Shown here: in pieces, positions 17,207 through 27,751 of the stretch
Layout: every line of letters starts with the position of its first letter
Position numbering within the stretch: the stretch's first letter is position 1
Assembly (NCBI RefSeq): GCF_001426435.1
Contig: NZ_LMER01000016.1
Span: 179,332 to 243,331, forward strand
DNA length: 64,000 bases
Source: Angustibacter sp. Root456
GTDB taxonomy: Bacteria > Actinomycetota > Actinomycetes > Actinomycetales > Angustibacteraceae
Direction: 5' to 3'
Program-made: the position numbers and the translations under genes
Notes under the pieces: generated by a model
Told to the model about the DNA's origin: nothing
Seen by the model: the letters and a program-made list of their open reading frames with translations, nothing else
Database searches by the model: none

Positions 17207-17999
17207 CGTCGGCCCCGGGCTCGAGCTGGCGGGTGCGGGCGTCGTCGTAACCGGTGGCGGCTCGGGGATCGGAGCTGAGCTGGCGCGGCGGTTCGCCGCT
17301 GCGGGAGCGCGCGTCGTCGTGAACGACCTCGACGCCGACGCGGCTCGGGCCGTGGCGGGCGAGGTGGGTGCCGTCGCCGCGCCCGGCGACGCGGCGTCGG
17401 TGGACGGCGTCGCCGCCCTGGTCTCGGCCGCGCGCGACGAGCTCGGCGAGATCGACCTGTTCTGCGCCAACGCGGGAGTGGCCGCCACAGGCGGAGTGAC
17501 GGGCGACGCCGCGGCCACCGAGGCCGACTGGGCGAGCTCGTTCGAGGTCAACGTGCTGGCCCACGTGCGGGCCGCCCAGGTGCTGCTGCCGCAGTGGCTC
17601 GAGCGCGGGCGCGGGCACCTGCTCGTCACTGCCTCGGCTGCCGGCCTGCTCACGATGCTGGGCAGCGCGCCGTACGCCGTGAGCAAGCACGCGGCCGTGG
17701 CGTTCGCCGAGTGGCTGCGCGCGACGTACACCCACCGCGGGATCGTCGTCCAGGCACTGTGCCCGCAAGGGGTGCGCACCCCGATGCTCGAGGCGTCGGG
17801 TGAAGTCGGGCGCGCGCTGCTCGGTGCCGACGCCGTCGACGTCGGTGTCGTTGGAGACGCGGTGCTGGAGGCGTTGGCGGACGGGCGTTTCCTCGTCCTG
17901 CCGCACCCCGAGGTGCACGGCTACCTGCAGGCCAAGGCCGCCGACCCCGACGCCTGGCTCGGTGCGATGAACCGCCTCCAGCAGCGCCTGGACCCCTGA
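17199..17999 (+). CDS. SDR-family oxidoreductase
   Basis: 266-aa classical SDR: VVTGGGSGIGAELARR, NDLDADAA (acidic residue favouring NAD), CANAGVAATGG, TASAAGLL and the active-site YAVSKHA. GTG 17199 overlaps the MDR stop by 8 nt. Last gene of the operon. It shares only fold with the SDR at 15408, so the two are not a recent duplication. Confidence 0.88.
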   Translation: MADVGPGLELAGAGVVVTGGGSGIGAELARRFAAAGARVVVNDLDADAARAVAGEVGAVAAPGDAASVDGVAALVSAARDELGEIDLFCANAGVAATGGVTGDAAATEADWASSFEVNVLAHVRAAQVLLPQWLERGRGHLLVTASAAGLLTMLGSAPYAVSKHAAVAFAEWLRATYTHRGIVVQALCPQGVRTPMLEASGEVGRALLGADAVDVGVVGDAVLEALADGRFLVLPHPEVHGYLQAKAADPDAWLGAMNRLQQRLDP

Positions 18000-18011
18000 C
18001 CCTGCGCCCTA

Positions 18012-18079
18012 CCGGCAAATTCCCCGGAACTTGTACGCCTGGGACCCCTGCAAGCGACGAAATCCGGGGATTTTGCCGG
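18012..18079. repeat. Large palindrome between convergent genes
   Basis: 17-bp arms at 18012-18028 and 18063-18079 are inverse copies with one mismatch (CCGGCAAATTCCCC and its partner), around a 34-nt centre that holds GGGACCCC. It fills the 82-nt gap between the SDR and the convergent acyl-CoA dehydrogenase and may terminate both. Its A/T-rich arm is unlike the surrounding DNA. Confidence 0.75.
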
Positions 18080-18081
18080 CG

Positions 18082-19311
<1,230 letters not shown>

Positions 19312-19322
19312 GGTGGTCCTCC

Positions 19323-20375
19323 TCAGCGCGCCAGGGCCGCGGCGCCGGCGGCGACGAGCCCGGGGACCACGGCGCCGATGCCGTCGAACCCCGACCCTAC
19401 GGTCTGCCCCTGGGTGTAGCGGTAGTGGATGCCCTCGAGGATCACGGCGAGCTTGAAGTAGCCGAACGCCACGTACCAGGGGAGCGAGGTCAGGTCGGTG
19501 CCAGTGGTCGCGGCGTAGCGGGCGGCAAGCGCCGAGCCATCGGGGAAGCCGGCGACCGAGGCGGGGGTGTCGGCGACCGGCCCGAGGGACGACGCCACCT
19601 CGCCGCCCTCACCCCAGTAGACGAGCAGCAGCCCGAGGTCGGTGAGCGGGTCGCCGAGCGTGGCCATCTCCCAGTCGAGGACGGCGGCGACGTCCCACGC
19701 GCCAGGCCTGACGAGCAGGTTGTCGAGGCGGAAGTCGCCGTGCACGACCGAGGGTCGCGGCGACGTCGGCACCGCACCGGCAAGGGCATCGCGCAGCGCG
19801 TCGATGCCCTCGACCTCGCGGCTGCGGCTCGCCTCCAGCTGGGTCGACCACCGGCGCACCTGCCGCTCGAGGAAGCCGTCGGGCCGGCCGAAGTCGTTCA
19901 GTCCCAACGACTTCGGGTCGCTGCGGTGCAGGGCGGCGAGCGTGTCGACCAACCGGTTCGCCAGCCCGGCGCGTTCGTCCTCCGGCACACCCAGCAGCGC
20001 GGCGCGGTCGCGCAGCACCACGCCGTCGACTCGCTGCATGACATAGAACGGCGCCCCGATGACCGACTCGTCGTCGCAGAGCAGCACGGGCTCGGGCACT
20101 GGCACGTGGGCGGTGTCGTGCGCCGCGTGCAGCGCGCTGATCACCCGGAACTCGCGCGCCATGTCGTGCGCCGTCGCCAGCACGTGGCCCAACGGCGGAC
20201 GTCGCAGCACCCATCGGTGGGCGCCGTCGTCCAGCGTGTACGTGAGGTTCGACCGGCCGCCTGCGATGAGCTCGGCGCTCAGCGGTCCACCGCGTAGACC
20301 GGGGTGGTGCTCGTCGAGCCAGAGGGTCAGGGCGGCGAGGTCGACACCTCGCGGCGACGCCGGGTCAGGGGACAC
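19323..20375 (-). CDS. Phosphotransferase (APH fold) partnering ACAD10/11-like enzyme
   Basis: 350-aa APH-type kinase: ATP-site lysine region (HRWVLRRPP), Brenner motif [12 protein letters not shown] and [15 protein letters not shown]. This DWE...GDPL form is typical of acyl-CoA-associated kinases, not aminoglycoside resistance. GTG 20375 is the first usable start. Eleven nt separate it from the acyl-CoA dehydrogenase downstream on the same strand, so they form an operon. In the ACAD10/11 route the kinase would phosphorylate a hydroxyacyl-CoA before the dehydrogenase acts. Confidence 0.88.
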   Translation of the reverse strand: MSPDPASPRGVDLAALTLWLDEHHPGLRGGPLSAELIAGGRSNLTYTLDDGAHRWVLRRPPLGHVLATAHDMAREFRVISALHAAHDTAHVPVPEPVLLCDDESVIGAPFYVMQRVDGVVLRDRAALLGVPEDERAGLANRLVDTLAALHRSDPKSLGLNDFGRPDGFLERQVRRWSTQLEASRSREVEGIDALRDALAGAVPTSPRPSVVHGDFRLDNLLVRPGAWDVAAVLDWEMATLGDPLTDLGLLLVYWGEGGEVASSLGPVADTPASVAGFPDGSALAARYAATTGTDLTSLPWYVAFGYFKLAVILEGIHYRYTQGQTVGSGFDGIGAVVPGLVAAGAAALAR

Positions 20376-20447
20376 CGACGCACCGTATCTCAGCCAGATC
20401 CCGGCGCCGGATCTAACCAGTGGTCGACGGCACGCCATGATGTCGGC

Positions 20448-20903
20448 ATGGCTCACTACCGCTGCGACTACCCGATGCGCTGGTCGGACATGGACGCGTA
20501 CGGCCACGTGAACAACGTGCAGTACCTGCGGTTCTTCGAGGACGCGCGGATCGAGGCCTTCGCCGCCCACCAGGCGGGCGAGGGTGACAAGAGCCTGCTC
20601 GACACCGGAATCCTCGTGGCGCGGCACGAGATCGAGTACGTCAAGCCCCTGAAGTGGCGGCCCGAGCCGGTGCACATCGACCTGTGGATCACGACGATCA
20701 AGGGCGCCCGCATCGACGTCGGTTACGAGGTGTACGACGAGCACCCGGGGGAGGAGCGCGTGCGCTACGCGCTCGCCGCGTCGACCCTCGTGATCTACGA
20801 CCTGGTGAGCGAGCGCCCCAAGCGGATCAGCCACGCGGACGTCGAGCGACTGGAGGCCCTGCGCGGCGAGCCGGTGCCCTTCCGGATGCGGCGCGCGCAG
20901 TGA
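20448..20903 (+). CDS. Hot-dog acyl-CoA thioesterase (4HBT family)
   Basis: 151-aa single hot-dog thioesterase with the 4-hydroxybenzoyl-CoA thioesterase signature RWSDMDAYGHVNNVQYLRFFEDAR, whose first Asp/His region forms the active site. ATG 20448 lies 6 nt after a CATGAT -10-like box, so it may be leaderless. Divergent from the phosphotransferase/ACAD pair; 4-nt overlap with the next gene. Confidence 0.9.
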   Translation: MAHYRCDYPMRWSDMDAYGHVNNVQYLRFFEDARIEAFAAHQAGEGDKSLLDTGILVARHEIEYVKPLKWRPEPVHIDLWITTIKGARIDVGYEVYDEHPGEERVRYALAASTLVIYDLVSERPKRISHADVERLEALRGEPVPFRMRRAQ

Positions 20904-21562
20904 GCGACCACCTGCTGGTGCCGGCGGCTGCCCTCGCCGACCTGGCGACGTACGTCGGTCGCGCCCGGCGCGTCGACCCCGACGGCGCGGTGCGACTCGT
21001 GGCGGTGGGTTCGGGCCTGGCCGTGTACGTCTCACCCGTGCACGGCAGCGGTGGGCCCACCGTGCTGGGGTTGCGCGTGCTGCCGCTGGCCGAGCCGTCG
21101 GACGTCGACGTCACGGTCGCGCTCGCGGCGGTCACCGACCGGCTGGCCCACCTCACCCCCTCGGTGAGCGCCCCGGCCGACGAGCCCATCGCGCTCGCCG
21201 TCCCGCCGGTGCAGGTGACCGACGCCGGGTGGGCCGGGGTGTCACCGCCGCGGACGGGCTGGGACGACGCAGGGAGCGTCACGCGCGAGGTGCTCGAGGA
21301 GGCCGTGCGGGCCGGCACGCAGGAGATCGCCGACGGCGCTCCTGAGGGCTCGGGCGCGCAGGCCGTCGCGCGCCTGCGGGCGCTGGTGTGGGGTCGCGAC
21401 GTGCCGGGTGCGCCCGGACTGCCTGCAGGCGCGGCCTACACGGCCGACGCCCTCGGCTTCCTCGGCCCTGACACCGCCGAGGTCGCCGTGCTGGCACGCG
21501 GCTCGTGGCGCCGCCTCAGCACCCCACGCGGGCACGTGCTGGCGCGTCCGTCGCTGCTCTGA
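20900..21562 (+). CDS. Conserved actinobacterial protein, unknown function
   Basis: 220 aa, soluble, no signal peptide or membrane segment. The N-terminal half is rich in short beta-like segments (RLVAVGSGLAVYVSP, TVLGLRVLPLAEP) and the C-terminal part is Ala/Gly-rich with PAGAAYTADALGFLG. I recognise no catalytic motif. It starts at GTG inside the stop of the thioesterase (GTGA), so it is translationally coupled to it; a role in acyl-CoA turnover is only guilt by association. Confidence 0.7.
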   Translation: MSDHLLVPAAALADLATYVGRARRVDPDGAVRLVAVGSGLAVYVSPVHGSGGPTVLGLRVLPLAEPSDVDVTVALAAVTDRLAHLTPSVSAPADEPIALAVPPVQVTDAGWAGVSPPRTGWDDAGSVTREVLEEAVRAGTQEIADGAPEGSGAQAVARLRALVWGRDVPGAPGLPAGAAYTADALGFLGPDTAEVAVLARGSWRRLSTPRGHVLARPSLL

Positions 21563-21564
21563 GC

Positions 21565-21578
21565 GGACCTTCGGCCCT
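21565..21578 (+). promoter_or_regulatory. DosR/DevR-like box
   Basis: GGACCTTCGGCCCT resembles the mycobacterial dormancy box (GGACTTCnGGCCCT form; GGRCC-NNN-GGYCC symmetry). It sits in the 52-nt gap before the phosphoribosyltransferase-hydrolase gene, 36 nt upstream of its GTG. The functional call rests on the motif plus the gene content downstream. Confidence 0.45.
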
Positions 21579-21614
21579 GGATCGACGCGGCCGGCAGGCG
21601 GGAGGGTCGAGGGC

Positions 21615-22958
21615 GTGGAGCGCGTGCACCGTTTCGCCGACCGCGCCGACGCCGGCCGCCGGCTCGCCGACCACCTGGCCGCACGCCCGTGGCCGGCCGG
21701 CCAGGTCGTGGTGCTGGGCGTCCCCCGCGGTGGGGTTCCCGTCGCCGTCCCGGTGGCTCAGGCCCTCGGGGCGCCGCTCGACGTCCTCGTCGTCCGCAAG
21801 CTCGGCCTGCCGTACCAGCGCGAGCTGGCCATGGGCGCCGTGGGCGAGGGCGGGGTGCGGGTGCTCAACGAAGAGGTGCTGCGCCGCTCGGGCGTGACGG
21901 CGGCGCAGCTGGCGGCGGTGCAGGGCGACGAGCAGCGCGAGGTCGATGTGCGCTGCGCGCGGTTCCGCCCCGGCCGCCAGGCGCTGCCGCTGGCCGGGCG
22001 CGTCGCGGTGGTGGTGGACGACGGCATCGCCACCGGCTCGACCATGCGCGCGGCCTGCCAGATCGCCCGAGCCAGTGGCGCCCAGCGCGTCGTCGTGGCC
22101 GTGCCCGTGGCCTCGCGGGAGGCAGTCGAGGTCGTGCGGCGCGACGCCGACGAGGTGGTGGTCCTCTCGGTGCCGCCGTGGTTCTCGAGCGTCGGCCAGT
22201 GGTACGACGACTTCGCGCAGGTCTCGGACGACACGGTCGCGCGGCTGCTCGCCGAGAGCACCACCGCGCCGAGGCCCGCCACGCTTGACCCGGAAGTGAC
22301 GGTGCCCGCCGGGGACGTCGACCTCGCGGCCACGCTGACCGTGCCGGCGTCGCCCGTGGGCGTCATCGCGTTCGCGCACGGCAGCGGCAGCAGCCGGCAC
22401 AGCCCCCGCAACCGGTACGTCGCCGGGCGGCTGCAGCAGGCCGGGCTGGCGACGCTGCTGCTCGACCTGCTCACCGCGCAGGAGGACGGTCGGCGCGACC
22501 TCGTCTTCGACGTCCCGCTGCTGAGCGAGCGGCTGGGTGCAGCCTGCCGCTGGCTGGCGCACGACGCGCGCACGCGCGGGCTGCCGCTCGGCCTGTTCGG
22601 TGCCAGCACCGGGGCCGCGGCCGCGATCGCGACGGCCGCGGATCCGGCGTCCACGGTGCAGGCCGTGGTGAGCCGGGGCGGGCGGCCCGATCTGGCGCCC
22701 GATCACCTGCCGCTCGTGCGGGCCCCCACCTTGCTGGTCGTCGGCGGTGACGACGACGTGGTGCTCGAGCTCAACCAGCGCGCCCAGGAGCGCTTGCGGT
22801 GCCCGAGCCGGCTGGTGGTGGTGCCGGGGGCGACCCACCTGTTCGAGGAGCCCGGGACGCTGGAGCAGGTGGCCGACCTGGCCGCCGGCTGGTTCACCAC
22901 GCACCTGCACCCGCCCGCCGCCCAGCCCTCTCACCACCCGGTGGACGCCGATGGCTGA
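21615..22958 (+). CDS. Phosphoribosyltransferase / dienelactone-hydrolase-like fusion
   Basis: 447 aa with two domains. Residues about 1-215 are a type I phosphoribosyltransferase: VLGVPRGGVPVA, VRKLGLPYQRELAMGAV and the PRPP loop VVVDDGIATGSTMRAA. Residues about 230-440 are an alpha/beta hydrolase: FAHGSGSSRHSPRNR (oxyanion region), nucleophile elbow LFGASTGAAAA with Ser in G-x-S, acid region VVGGDDDVV and His in GATHLFEEPG. The same fusion is Rv0571c of the DosR regulon in M. tuberculosis. GTG 21615 is the start judged from the domain edge. Substrate unknown. Confidence 0.88.
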   Translation: MERVHRFADRADAGRRLADHLAARPWPAGQVVVLGVPRGGVPVAVPVAQALGAPLDVLVVRKLGLPYQRELAMGAVGEGGVRVLNEEVLRRSGVTAAQLAAVQGDEQREVDVRCARFRPGRQALPLAGRVAVVVDDGIATGSTMRAACQIARASGAQRVVVAVPVASREAVEVVRRDADEVVVLSVPPWFSSVGQWYDDFAQVSDDTVARLLAESTTAPRPATLDPEVTVPAGDVDLAATLTVPASPVGVIAFAHGSGSSRHSPRNRYVAGRLQQAGLATLLLDLLTAQEDGRRDLVFDVPLLSERLGAACRWLAHDARTRGLPLGLFGASTGAAAAIATAADPASTVQAVVSRGGRPDLAPDHLPLVRAPTLLVVGGDDDVVLELNQRAQERLRCPSRLVVVPGATHLFEEPGTLEQVADLAAGWFTTHLHPPAAQPSHHPVDADG

Positions 22959-25935
22959 CGACCCCCCTGGGCTGGGCTTCCCCGACCACACCGCCGCGGC
23001 AGTGGTGCTCGACTGGGATGGCACGGCGGTCGCCGACCGTCGAGCACCCGCCACGGCGGTGCGCCGGCGCATCGAACGCCTGTGCGCCACGGGTGTGCAC
23101 GTGGCCGTCGTGAGTGGCACGCACGTCGAGAACGTCGACGGCCAGCTGCGCGCTCGACCGAGCGGCCCGGGCCACCTGCTGCTCGCCACGAACCGCGGGT
23201 CGGAGCTGTACGAGGTGCGCGATGACGGCCCGTGGCTGCTCACCCGCCGTACGGCCACGCCGGTCGAGGACGACGCCCTCGACGCCGCCGCCCAGCAGGT
23301 GGCGCACGCGCTGGTGGCGCGCGGTCTCGGCGGCGTCGTGGTGCGGCGGCTGAACCGACGCAAGATCGACCTGCTGCCCGAGCCGGCCTGGGCCGAGCCA
23401 CCGAAGGCCCGCATCGCCGAGCTCGTCGACGAGGTGACGCGCCGAGCGCGGGCGGCCGGCTTCGGCGGCCTGCCCGACGTCGTGACGCTCGCGCTCACCG
23501 CCGCCCGCGACGCCGGATTGCCCGACCCACGCGTCACGAGCGACGCCAAGCACGTCGAGATCGGTCTCACCGACAAGTCCGACGCGATGCGGGCACTGCT
23601 GGCGCGGTGGTGGCGGATCGGCGTCGGCCCCGGGCTGCTGCTCGTCGCGGGTGACGAGTTCGGGCCCCTGGGCGGCGCGCCCGGCAGCGACTCGATGATG
23701 CTCGTGCCCGAAGCCGCGAGGGCCGTCGTGGTCTCGGTGGGTGTGGAGCCGTCAGGGGTGCCGGCTGGCGTCCGCTGGCTCGGCGGTGGGCCGGCGCGCT
23801 TCGTGCAGCTGCTCGACGACCAGCTCGTGCGTCATGCCCGCCGCCGCGCACCGGTGGTCGACGCCGATCCGGCGTGGACGGTGGTCGAGACCGGCGCCGA
23901 CCCGTTGCGCCACCGCATCACCGAGACGCTGTTCACCACGGGCGCCGGGGGGATGGCGGTGCGCGGCTCGACCGAGGAGGCGGCGTCCGTGCCGCTGCTC
24001 CTCGCGGCCGGCGTCTACCACCGCCGCGGCCCCGACCAGCACCTGCTGCCCGGGCCGTCGTGGACCGAGCTGGAGGTGGCACCCTCGCCGCAACAGGACG
24101 TGCGCGTGCTCGACCTGCGCACGGGTGTGCTGGCCCGCGAGGAGGTCGGCGGTACCGGCCCGCCGGTGCGCTCCGTGCGGTTCTGCAGCGCCAGCCGGCC
24201 CGGCGTGATGGCGCTGCGCACCGAGGCGGCGCCAGGCCGGCTGCGCCCGGGGCCGACGTTCCGAGCACCGGCTGCGCTGCCGATGCCCCACGGCCGCCTC
24301 GCCGCTGGCCCGTGGGCGCGGGTGGCGAGCGACCTCGGCGGGGGCATCGCAGCCGTGGCGCAGCAGTCCGTCGGCCGTGGTGAGGTGCGGTCGGTGGAGC
24401 GGATCGTCGCCCTCACGGCCGACGCCCGTCGGCAACCGTCGCTGGCTGCCGCCCACCAGGCGCTGCGCGAGGCGGCGGCTCTGGGTTTCGACGCCCTGCT
24501 CGCCGAGCACCGCGCCGCCTGGGCCGAACGCTGGGACGCCGTCGACGTCCGCATCCCCGACGACCCGGACGCCGAGCGAGCCGTGCGGTTCGCCCTCTTC
24601 CAGCTGTGGTGCAACACCGGACGCCACGACGAGCTGGCCGTGGGCGCTCGGGGCCTGTCGGGGCCCGGCTACCTCGGCCACGTGTTCTGGGACGCCGACG
24701 TGTTCGTGCTGCCCGCACTCGTCGCCATCGACCCGTCGTCGGCGCACGCGATGGTGCGCTACCGGCTGCACCGGCTGGGTGCAGCGCGGGCGAGCGCGCG
24801 CGCCGCCGGCCACGCAGGTGCGCGCTTCCCGTGGGAGTCGGCCGCCGCCGGCGACGACGTGACGCCGGTGAGCGTGGCGATCGGCGCGCAGCCCGCCCCC
24901 GTGCTGACGGGCCGTCAGGAGGAGCACATCACCGCGGACGTCGCCTGGGCCGCCCTGCAGTGCGCCCACTGGAGCGGACGCCGCCTCCAGCCGGGGTCGG
25001 CCGAGCTCGAGCTGGTGCTCGACACCGCTCGGTACTGGACGAGCAGGTGCCGCACGGACTCCGAGGGCCGGGCGCACCTCGACGGCGTGATGGGCCCGGA
25101 CGAGTACCACGACTCGGTCGACGACAACGCCTACACGAACGTGATGGCGCGCTGGAACCTGCGCACCGCAGCGGATCTCGCGGAACCGTGGGGGCTGTGT
25201 CCGGCCGAGGCGCCGGCGTGGCGCGCGCTCGCTGACGCCCTCGTCGACGGCTACGACCCGGCCACCGGGCTGTACGAGCAGTTCCGCGGCTACCACCGGC
25301 TCGAGCCGCTCCTCGCGGCCGATCTGGCGCCCCCGCCCATGGCCGCGGACGTGCTGTTCGGCCGTGACCGGGTCGCCGCTTCGCAGGTCATCAAGCAGCC
25401 GGACGTGCTCATGCTGCACCACCTGGTGCCGGACGACGTGGCGCCCGGCTCGCTGGTCACCAACCTCGACCACTACGGCCCGCGCACCGCCCACGGGTCG
25501 TCACTGTCGCCGGCGATCTCGGCGTCGCTGCTGGCGCGAGCGGGGCGCCCGGACGACGCCCTCGTGATGCTGCGCCAGGCGCTCGCCATCGACCTCGGCG
25601 ACGAGCACGGCATGACCGCCGCCGGTCTGCACCTGGGCACGCTCGGGGGTGTGTGGCAGGCCATGCTGGTGGGCTTCCTGGGTGCGCGCGTGCGCGGTGG
25701 CGTCCTGCTGCTCGACCCCGTGCTGCCGCGGGCCTGGCCGAGCCTGAGGCTGCGTTTTCGGTGCTTGGGTCGGCGGGTGCGCGTCCACGTCGACTCCACT
25801 CACGTGCACGTCGACGTCGACGGCCGCGTGCCGGTTGCGGTGGGAACCGGCCCGGTGCAGGTCGTGTCGAAGCGCGCCCGCGTCGAGCGCGCTGACCACC
25901 AGCCATCTGCGATCCAGGGGGTGCGAGGTGCCTGA
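22951..25935 (+). CDS. HAD phosphatase-GH65 phosphorylase fusion (OtsB1-like)
   Basis: 994 aa. Residues about 15-290 are a HAD phosphatase: nucleophile motif LDWDGTAV (Asp21, Asp23), VVSGTHVEN, a DKSDAM lysine region and a GDEFGP acidic motif, resembling trehalose-6-phosphate phosphatase. Residues about 310-960 are a GH65 domain, with the catalytic acid Glu718 in GPDEYHDSVDDNAYTN and a phosphate-site SSLSPA segment, as in trehalose/maltose/kojibiose phosphorylases. Rv2006 of the DosR regulon has the same two activities joined. ATG 22951 overlaps the previous gene by 8 nt. The disaccharide is probably trehalose or a relative; this is inference. Confidence 0.88.
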   Translation: MADDPPGLGFPDHTAAAVVLDWDGTAVADRRAPATAVRRRIERLCATGVHVAVVSGTHVENVDGQLRARPSGPGHLLLATNRGSELYEVRDDGPWLLTRRTATPVEDDALDAAAQQVAHALVARGLGGVVVRRLNRRKIDLLPEPAWAEPPKARIAELVDEVTRRARAAGFGGLPDVVTLALTAARDAGLPDPRVTSDAKHVEIGLTDKSDAMRALLARWWRIGVGPGLLLVAGDEFGPLGGAPGSDSMMLVPEAARAVVVSVGVEPSGVPAGVRWLGGGPARFVQLLDDQLVRHARRRAPVVDADPAWTVVETGADPLRHRITETLFTTGAGGMAVRGSTEEAASVPLLLAAGVYHRRGPDQHLLPGPSWTELEVAPSPQQDVRVLDLRTGVLAREEVGGTGPPVRSVRFCSASRPGVMALRTEAAPGRLRPGPTFRAPAALPMPHGRLAAGPWARVASDLGGGIAAVAQQSVGRGEVRSVERIVALTADARRQPSLAAAHQALREAAALGFDALLAEHRAAWAERWDAVDVRIPDDPDAERAVRFALFQLWCNTGRHDELAVGARGLSGPGYLGHVFWDADVFVLPALVAIDPSSAHAMVRYRLHRLGAARASARAAGHAGARFPWESAAAGDDVTPVSVAIGAQPAPVLTGRQEEHITADVAWAALQCAHWSGRRLQPGSAELELVLDTARYWTSRCRTDSEGRAHLDGVMGPDEYHDSVDDNAYTNVMARWNLRTAADLAEPWGLCPAEAPAWRALADALVDGYDPATGLYEQFRGYHRLEPLLAADLAPPPMAADVLFGRDRVAASQVIKQPDVLMLHHLVPDDVAPGSLVTNLDHYGPRTAHGSSLSPAISASLLARAGRPDDALVMLRQALAIDLGDEHGMTAAGLHLGTLGGVWQAMLVGFLGARVRGGVLLLDPVLPRAWPSLRLRFRCLGRRVRVHVDSTHVHVDVDGRVPVAVGTGPVQVVSKRARVERADHQPSAIQGVRGA

Positions 25936-26683
25936 AGTCGTTGCCGCAGTGACCGATGAGGCCAGGCGCGGACCCGTGCTCGACGTCGCCAGCGCCGTGG
26001 CGTCGTTGATGCGAGCGCGCGTGCGGGAGGTCGGCGTCGCCTCCGACGACCCCGACCGCGCTGCCCTCGCGGTGCTGGAGGCACTGGAACCGGCCGACGT
26101 GCTGGTGGGCGTCGTCCCGGCCGCGGTCGACCCCGCAGCCCCGTCGTGGCGGGTCATGCGCGAGTCGACCAAGCCGTTGGTGCTGCTGCCACCGGACCTG
26201 CCCAGCGGCCCGAACCCGATCGGGCGCGTGCTGGTGCCGCTCGACGGCTCCCGCGAGTGCGCGCGCGCCGTGGAGCACACCATCGAGCTGTGTCGCCGAG
26301 CGGACGTCGACCTGGTCGTGCTGCACGTCTTCGGCCCGGGGACGGCGCCGCCGTACTGGGACCAGGACGTGCACGCCCTCAACGTGTGGGCCGAGGAGTT
26401 CATGTCTCGGCACGTCCGCGGAGCCGGCGTGCGGCTCGAGGTGCGGGTGGGGGCGCCGGAGGACAGCGTGGTCGAGGTGGCCGAGGGGCTCGGAGCCGAC
26501 CTCATCGCGCTGGGGTGGTCACAGCGGTTGGAGGACGGCCGGGCCCGGACGGTGCGCCGCTCGGTGCTCGAGGCGCACGTCCCCGTCATGCTCGTGCCAG
26601 TGAGCGGACGCGACGCCGATGGCGAGGACCCGCCGCAGGGACGTTGGGCCCTGGCCGAGCAACCGGGCGCGAGGATGTCCTGA
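25928..26683 (+). CDS. Universal stress protein (UspA domain)
   Basis: 251 aa. The C-terminal half (about residues 98-235) is a UspA domain: IGRVLVPLDGSRECARAVEHTIEL, VVLHVFGPG, and a degenerate nucleotide tail (ALGWSQRLEDGRARTVRRSVLEAHVPVMLVPV). The N-terminal 95 residues look like a decayed or divergent Usp-like domain, as in tandem Usp proteins. GTG 25928 overlaps the GH65 gene by 8 nt with GAGG in front. Usp genes are frequent DosR-regulon members, agreeing with the cluster context. Confidence 0.85.
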   Translation: MPEVVAAVTDEARRGPVLDVASAVASLMRARVREVGVASDDPDRAALAVLEALEPADVLVGVVPAAVDPAAPSWRVMRESTKPLVLLPPDLPSGPNPIGRVLVPLDGSRECARAVEHTIELCRRADVDLVVLHVFGPGTAPPYWDQDVHALNVWAEEFMSRHVRGAGVRLEVRVGAPEDSVVEVAEGLGADLIALGWSQRLEDGRARTVRRSVLEAHVPVMLVPVSGRDADGEDPPQGRWALAEQPGARMS

Positions 26684-26686
26684 GCC

Positions 26687-27751
26687 ATGCGTATCGGCAT
26701 CGTGGCGCCCCCGTGGCTCCCGGTGCCGCCGACGAGCTACGGCGGCATCGAGGCGATGATCGACGGGCTCGCGCGCGGGCTGAGCCACATGGGGCACGAC
26801 GTGCGGCTCTTCACGGTGGCCGTGTCGACCTGCCCCGTGCGGCGGCTGGCGTTGTTCGGTGAAGCCCAGGACGACATGGGCCAGGCGCTGACCGAGGCCG
26901 CGCACGTGGCGGCGGCGTACGAGGCGCTGCAGGACGTCGACGTGATCCACGACCACACGCTGCTCGGCCCGCTGGTGGGCCCGCTCACGATCGACCACGC
27001 CGGCGCGGCACCCGGCCCGCCGGTGGTGCTCACCCACCACAACCCGTTCACGCCCGAGGCGGCTCGCGTGCTGAGCGTCGTGGCGAGACGCGCCACCGTC
27101 GTGGCGGTGTCGCACGCCCACGCCAGGTCGGCGCACGGCGTGCCGGTCGGAGCCGTCGTCCACCACGGGGTCGATGTCAAGCGCTACCACCCGCGCCCCT
27201 CGGCCGAGCATGGCTACCTGCTGTTCCTGGGGCGGATGTCGCCCGACAAGGGGGTCCACGTGGCGGTACGGGTCGCCGCGCGCACAGGACGGCAGCTGGT
27301 GATCGCCACCAAGATGCGCCAACCCGAGGAGGTCGCCTACTACGAACGCGAGGTGGCGCCGCTGCTCGGTCCGGGTGCCGAGCGGCCCGAGGAGGCGACC
27401 CTGGAGGAGGCCACCGCGCTGCTCGCGGGCGCCAGCGCGCTGCTCAACCCCATCGCGTGGCCGGAACCGTTCGGCATGGTGATGATCGAGGCGCTCGCCA
27501 GCGGGACGCCGGTGATCGCGTTCCCCCACGGAGCGGCACCGGAGATCGTCGACCACGGACGCACCGGCTTCCTGTGCGGTGGTGAGGACGCCATGGTCGA
27601 GGCGGTGCGGCGGATCGACGAGCTCGACCGCGGCGACTGCCGCATCGCCGCCGAGCGCCGCTTCTCGATCGAGCGGATGGCGCGCGACTACCTCGGCCTG
27701 TACCTGCGCGTGCAGCGAGCCGCCCACCACGATCCGGCGCTGCTGCCGTGA
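26687..27751 (+). CDS. Glycosyltransferase family 4
   Basis: 354-aa GT-B enzyme. The N-terminal PPTSYGGIEAMIDGLARGL loop is the donor-domain start of GT4; the C-terminal half has LFLGRMSPDKGVHVAVRVA and the nucleotide-sugar motif PFGMVMIEALASGTPVIAF ending in GAAPEIVDHGRTGFL. It begins 3 nt after the Usp stop and overlaps the debranching-type gene by 4 nt. It probably transfers glucose onto an intracellular glucan or glucoside; acceptor unknown. Confidence 0.92.
   Translation: MRIGIVAPPWLPVPPTSYGGIEAMIDGLARGLSHMGHDVRLFTVAVSTCPVRRLALFGEAQDDMGQALTEAAHVAAAYEALQDVDVIHDHTLLGPLVGPLTIDHAGAAPGPPVVLTHHNPFTPEAARVLSVVARRATVVAVSHAHARSAHGVPVGAVVHHGVDVKRYHPRPSAEHGYLLFLGRMSPDKGVHVAVRVAARTGRQLVIATKMRQPEEVAYYEREVAPLLGPGAERPEEATLEEATALLAGASALLNPIAWPEPFGMVMIEALASGTPVIAFPHGAAPEIVDHGRTGFLCGGEDAMVEAVRRIDELDRGDCRIAAERRFSIERMARDYLGLYLRVQRAAHHDPALLP

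Noticed and set aside
19323..20375. Aminoglycoside resistance kinase
   Set aside because: Motifs and neighbours fit the acyl-CoA-linked kinase group, not drug kinases.
20396..20414. AGATC-CCGGCGCCGG-ATCT palindrome before the hot-dog thioesterase
   Set aside because: Asymmetric by one base and short for this GC content; could be chance.
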